NCBI RefSeq assembly: GCF_002161675.1
Contig: NZ_NFIH01000028.1
Location: 1-33,142, forward strand
DNA length: 33,142 nucleotides
Direction of reading: 5' to 3'
From: Pseudoflavonifractor sp. An44
GTDB lineage: Bacteria > Bacillota > Clostridia > Oscillospirales > Oscillospiraceae
Shown here: positions 31,701 to 33,142 of the stretch, one piece after another
Numbering within the stretch: position 1 is the stretch's first letter
How the letters are laid out: each line of letters begins with the position of its first letter
The notes under the pieces: generated by a model
What the model was told of the DNA's origin: nothing
Databases searched by the model: none
Seen by the model: the letters and a program-made list of their open reading frames with translations, nothing else
Program-made: the position numbers and the translations under genes

Positions 31701-32357
31701 CAGCTGCTGGAAGGCATCTGGGGCCTGGGCCTGGTTCAGGGCGACAAGGACGAGCTGAACCGTCTCATCGCCAAGGCCGAGGACATGATGGCCAACGCCG
31801 ACAAGTACGTGGAGACCAACTGGCAGCAGCTGGTGGACGCTCTGGCCGCCGCCCAGGACGTGGCCGCTGACGGCGACGCCATGGATGAGGACATCAAGCC
31901 TGTGGCTCAGGACCTGCTGGACGCCATCCTGGCTCAGCGCTTCAAGGCTGACAAGTCCATCCTGGAAGACCTCATCGGCAAGGCCGAGGGCATCGACCTC
32001 ACCGGCTACACCGCCGAGTCCGTGGCCACCTTCCGCACCGCTCTGGCTGCCGCTCAGGCTGTGATGGCTGACGCCGCTCTGTCTGAGGACGACCAGAAGG
32101 TTGTGGACGACGCCGTGGCCGCTCTCCAGAGCGCCATGGACGGCCTCACTGCTGGTGGCGCCCCCGAGACCACCGACAAGCCTGAGGTCACGGATAAGCC
32201 CGAGAGCACCGATCAGCCTCAGGCCACCGAGAAGCCCGCTGAGAAGCCTGCTCAGACTGGCGACTCCGCTCAGCTGATGCTGTATGTGGCCGCTCTGGCC
32301 GCCGCTGTGATGGCCCTTGGTACTGTCACCGTGGTGCGCAAGCGCCGCGGCAACTAA
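25722..32357 (+). CDS. Giant sortase-anchored GH2 beta-galactosidase-like protein
   Basis: 2211 residues from MRNRNKRVVSTGLALSML (signal peptide ending near HTMAAEP); AAAGGA lies 12 nt upstream. Order: GH2 sugar-binding and Ig-like domains (to about 450), TIM barrel with acid/base Glu562 (STGNEN) and nucleophile Glu630 (MCEYDHAMGN), a LamG/ConA-like domain (about 706-868) set inside the barrel, the barrel's last part (YGGDTGDWRNNSGNFCQNGLV, split by the LamG from GGFIWDWVDQ), a Bgal small-chain domain (about 1081-1366), a helical segment, a second LamG (about 1452-1670), an Ig-like domain, a carbohydrate-binding-like domain (about 1760-1930), FIVAR repeats (about 1940-2145), a Pro/Thr linker and the sorting signal KPAQTGD plus hydrophobic span and RKRRGN. 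It likely cleaves beta-galactosides of host or diet glycans at the cell surface; substrate is inference. Confidence 0.92.
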   Translation: MRNRNKRVVSTGLALSMLLSMIPLHTMAAEPGNTQAGYKDPWNASASIPVLEKKDAITSPTFTYKEWTGEDGNEDVFAVNREEASMFATSSVIYDSVDAALDSAINFNKEASGYVQYLTGKNDADWSLRVVKNDTIAKESYANFYETDYTPDDSWSSGLQLPASWTYWGLDYPIYTNTQVPWQEDNTSSDTAPLAPVNYNPVGMYRKTFTLDEGLSTLKERNGRIYLNFQGVEAAYYVYLNGHAVGYSEDTYAPHSFDITDYLVDGENLLAVEVHKFCDGTWFELQDMFKDGGIFRDVYVYGAPQVHLNDYFVTTDLDETYENANLDLSVTVENESAQAASGYKVDVRVYNEDGSMFVNGMTAEVPTIDAGSSQTVDLSKYVQDPELWSAEHPNLYYLVVSLYKDGGAYLGSMSQQLGFREIEFTRTEVDGSGNRTTQDSEYKPITINGQPLVFRGTNRHDTDPVYGKAVSKEVMEKDVELMKQYNLNAIRTSHYSNDDYLYYLCNKYGLYMMAETNLESHQLMNNEGKQVLFKELAMDRTVTTFNRLKNVSAIVSWSTGNENYYKSNANYADYMFYDLIWYFKDNDPTRPVHSESSNKANGTDMGSNMYPSVSTIQGEARNNMPYVMCEYDHAMGNAVGSIKEYWDAVRSGDNMLGGFIWDWVDQARVVTYPTSYELADYPGSVAGAQSVNKEPGEGALSDTSLVNGYVGFEDTDGAYNAALSGDRKAFTVEVILKPTEFKANEVFAAKGDKQFALKLNGDNNLEFFVYNGSWNSLVVEQSKLGDDFLNNWHQLVATYDNGTMKVYLDGQEIGSKSGPTSISSSGALLSLGYQSDYSGRQFAGEISMGRFYNVALTQDEIRAQNSATPAIGKDDERVLLWAEMSSIQEKEDGTYNYYAQDYAYYNEEIYGQALDGKFFGYGGDTGDWRNNSGNFCQNGLVTPDRVAQPELEEVKYQYQSLWFTASEADLMSGQVQVKNENGFTNLNEYHVVWQLMESGTVIGEGTVNADVAPQTTQTITIPYAQYMPKETKDGAEYYLNISVQLKSDTLWAPAGHEVAHEQFQVPANVEQVALTPSANEVVVDDSAEDVIAITGEGFSFNIDKASGAISNYVYNGETLLTQGPVPNFWRAPVNNDNGNFDWAWQNAGKDAQVSGDIQVIQANGFTSIAFTQTFPNMNGLSQTVVYTVDGSGAVTLDLTVDATKTSTSRSRFMRIGTTMVLPEGYENVSWYGNGPVEAMWDRESFARVGEYSSTVNELFFPYLDTEDTGTLTGVKWFTVTNDQSNYAMAIAAQDTVEAQALHFTADDLTQARHPYELTYENETYLSINYRSQGTGNASCGPDVLGQYTLPTSKTYSYSYTMVPYTVKDADLYDVTAPFRTASVVDQDSAVKELKEAIESLVVTSVDQEAEVNKLVNSYNGLSDALKEQLADAKAHLDEQVEVLETMKADPYYHAVVADQSANGFDVDVTEKYDTVSMGMDAEQGTYMSGHFLVDNEGAKEAMNEVIGGSNSFTMEAVIRPNVYDTSGSSFNMIMGKGDSSAAFRISGGNLYFFTYNGSNWMPTPPDGEASNFPMNNELVQQWLRVAAVYDGSNGGTISVYLNGELSSTRSNVGEVQPSDLYLGIGMCPDTGRTSMSDFSSVRLYSSALDTEALKADDETNLAREDVALWYDFSQINYTTTTEVEVVEDLPAYTYLGEKPALPDAISVSVNGGEPFDMNVTWNLDNLNLDQVGTYEISGSLANGQTVKHTMAVVPDDVVYFVDSGATNFTSLGQILVDANQDTIRNADADVAYTAENGWGYLNGENTGTDNGSTGSAYDTLRHMTKEATGKSLSYQFDGLKAGTYNVYVGYQDPWTQWSTTRPTTITLNQGETNLATLNGVELCTATPAYVTMENVEVAADGTVTLTLAPEKTGDSNYDVLVSYILITAVGGEEPEPSGVNKGLLEKTVAYAETLSTDGVTDTAKKAFEDALANAKAVLADADATQDEVNAAWNQLLEGIWGLGLVQGDKDELNRLIAKAEDMMANADKYVETNWQQLVDALAAAQDVAADGDAMDEDIKPVAQDLLDAILAQRFKADKSILEDLIGKAEGIDLTGYTAESVATFRTALAAAQAVMADAALSEDDQKVVDDAVAALQSAMDGLTAGGAPETTDKPEVTDKPESTDQPQATEKPAEKPAQTGDSAQLMLYVAALAAAVMALGTVTVVRKRRGN

Positions 32358-32396
32358 GTTCTTTCCAGACGGAAGAACCCGCCAAACTAAGACGAA

Positions 32397-32437
32397 AGCC
32401 CGGAGGAAGCAAATGCTTCCTCCGGGCTCTCTCTTTT
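32397..32437 (+). terminator. Terminator of the GH2 surface protein
   Basis: A perfect 15-bp stem (32397-32411 with 32414-32428) followed by CTCTCTTTT; nearly the same hairpin as at 604-640. Confidence 0.92.
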
Positions 32438-32483
32438 GGCGTATCCTCCGCCGTCAGCTTTTGCCGCATCATCCTGTGCCGCT

Positions 32484-32510
32484 GTGGTAGGGGCCGTGGC
32501 TTGCTCAGCC
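32484..32510. repeat. Fragment of a GTAGGGG repeat (B4)
   Basis: GGTAGGGGCCGTGGCTTGCT matches the left end of B2; the rest has been lost. Confidence 0.5.
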
Positions 32511-32547
32511 CACTTTGCCGGGGGCCTGTTCTTCTCCGATGTCTCAG

Positions 32548-33051
32548 GCGCAGACCAGCGCCCCAGCCGGGGACGCTCCGCTGGGGTGACTTTCTGGGTG
32601 GGCAGAAAGTCACCAAAGACCCACCAAAGGCGGGGCCTTCCCCCGCCTTGTGGAATCCACCCCGCGGTACGGGATGCACCTGCGTCCTCCTGGTTTCGGC
32701 CCTGGTCCTGGATGGGTCACATAGATGGCTTGGAGGCACGATAGACAGCACCTACTTCTCTGCCGGATGGTGCTTCTACTCCCCAGGGCCTTACCCTGGT
32801 AAGCCGCTGTTCCCAGCGATGGGTAGCCAGGCTCCCGGCGGCGGGAACGCCGCACACCGGGGTGAGGCCCTGGAAACAGAGGCACAGTCTTACAGAGAAG
32901 GGAATGCTTTCCATAGATGTACCAGAGCATCCATGTGACCCCACCAAGGCCAGGGCCGGCCATAGAATTGACGCAGTTCCAGCTTCGTACCCCAAGGGAG
33001 GTCCTTAGGGGGGAACGCCCTAAGCGATTCTTTCCCCCATTTCTCATCGGG
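32548..33051. repeat. Large palindromic intergenic element, copy A4, cut by an IS30-type element
   Basis: The left terminal repeat (32569-32586) matches A1. The left hairpin has a new sequence, 32586-32596/32603-32613 with loop GGTGGG, and its partner hexamer has changed to match, CCCACC at 32620-32625. The centre is close to A1. The right arm ends at 33051 inside a hairpin: 33024-33051 is the inverse of A1's left inner arm (771-798) with one mismatch, and stops after the loop ATCGGG, where IS30-type sequence begins. Confidence 0.82.
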
Positions 33052-33142
33052 CGCATTGTCAAGTCAAGTGCAACACCTGGTGATAAAAGACTTCCGCAGG
33101 AGTTTTCCATCCCAGGCATTTGCGAGGTCGAGTATTGAGCTT
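33052..33142 (-). mobile_element. IS30-family insertion sequence end
   Basis: The transposase tail plus CGCATTGTC before it, entering the window from the right. The exact terminal inverted repeat cannot be set without the other end. Confidence 0.7.
33059..33142 (-). CDS. C-terminus of an IS30-family transposase (partial)
   Basis: The minus strand from the right edge reads 27 residues ending in a TGA at 33059-33061, including LNTRPRKCLGWKTPAEVF, which is the conserved C-terminal motif of IS30-family DDE transposases (N.RPRK.LG..TP.EVF). The bulk of the gene lies outside the window. The element end should lie near 33052, within the hairpin of the A4 repeat. Confidence 0.85.
   Translation of the reverse strand, partial: KLNTRPRKCLGWKTPAEVFYHQVLHLT

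Overview
The window looks like chromosomal DNA of a high-GC gut Firmicute in the Oscillospiraceae (Flavonifractor/Lawsonibacter/Oscillibacter-like). The grounds are the mix of DivIVA, SepF, Hfq, a glycine T-box, a dimeric-type glycyl-tRNA synthetase, class B PBP2 with MreD, an LtaS-type sulfatase, and giant sortase-anchored proteins with PAQTGD signals. The genus is inference; no 16S is present.

Layout. Position 2-562 is the C-terminus of a FIVAR-repeat surface protein. A lower-GC pair (small basic protein + GNAT, 1340-2052) has its own promoter and operator-like palindrome. A long leftward block follows: divIVA, sepF, yggS, a HlyD-like membrane protein (2437-5613), then hfq, miaA and mnmA (5869-8140) in reverse order of transcription. 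A MobA-like gene (9242-9817, rightward) converges on a MATE exporter, PBP2, mreD and miaB (9934-15627, leftward). An LtaS-type phosphoglycerol transferase (15918-17873) and a T-box-controlled glyQS (18244-20145) run rightward, then a tRNA-Met/Glu/Val operon (20850-21238).

Downstream of the tRNAs lies a lower-GC accessory locus (21298-24391): an HTH+TPR regulator, a convergent operon encoding a 45-residue peptide with six cysteines that I found between the longer genes, an ABC exporter, and a 65-residue secreted proline-rich protein. This looks like a peptide export/signalling module and is one of two candidates for an undescribed system. A decayed glycosyltransferase (24864-25396) follows, then a 2211-residue sortase-anchored GH2 beta-galactosidase-like protein (25722-32357) whose tail is nearly the same as that of the protein at the left edge. 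An IS30-family transposase end closes the window.

The second candidate is non-coding. Four copies (722-1256, 8522-9065, 20241-20764, 32548-33051) and one deletion derivative (18049-18143) of a roughly 500-545 bp intergenic element are interspersed between operons. The best copy is one large imperfect palindrome centred near 995. Near each end sits a hairpin whose six-base loop is complementary to a hexamer just inside the hairpin. Stem, loop and partner change together between copies, which points to a conserved pseudoknot-like structure. In the fourth copy an IS30-family element appears to sit in the loop of one such hairpin. At least two shorter repeat families (an 80-bp GTAGGGG palindrome, and a repeat centred on AATACACAAAGTATT) are also present.

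Functional themes: cell division and elongation (divIVA, sepF, PBP2, mreD), envelope polymers (LtaS-like), tRNA modification at positions 34 and 37 (mnmA, miaA, miaB), translation (glyQS, tRNAs), and surface glycan use. All calls rest on reading the sequence; no database search was run.
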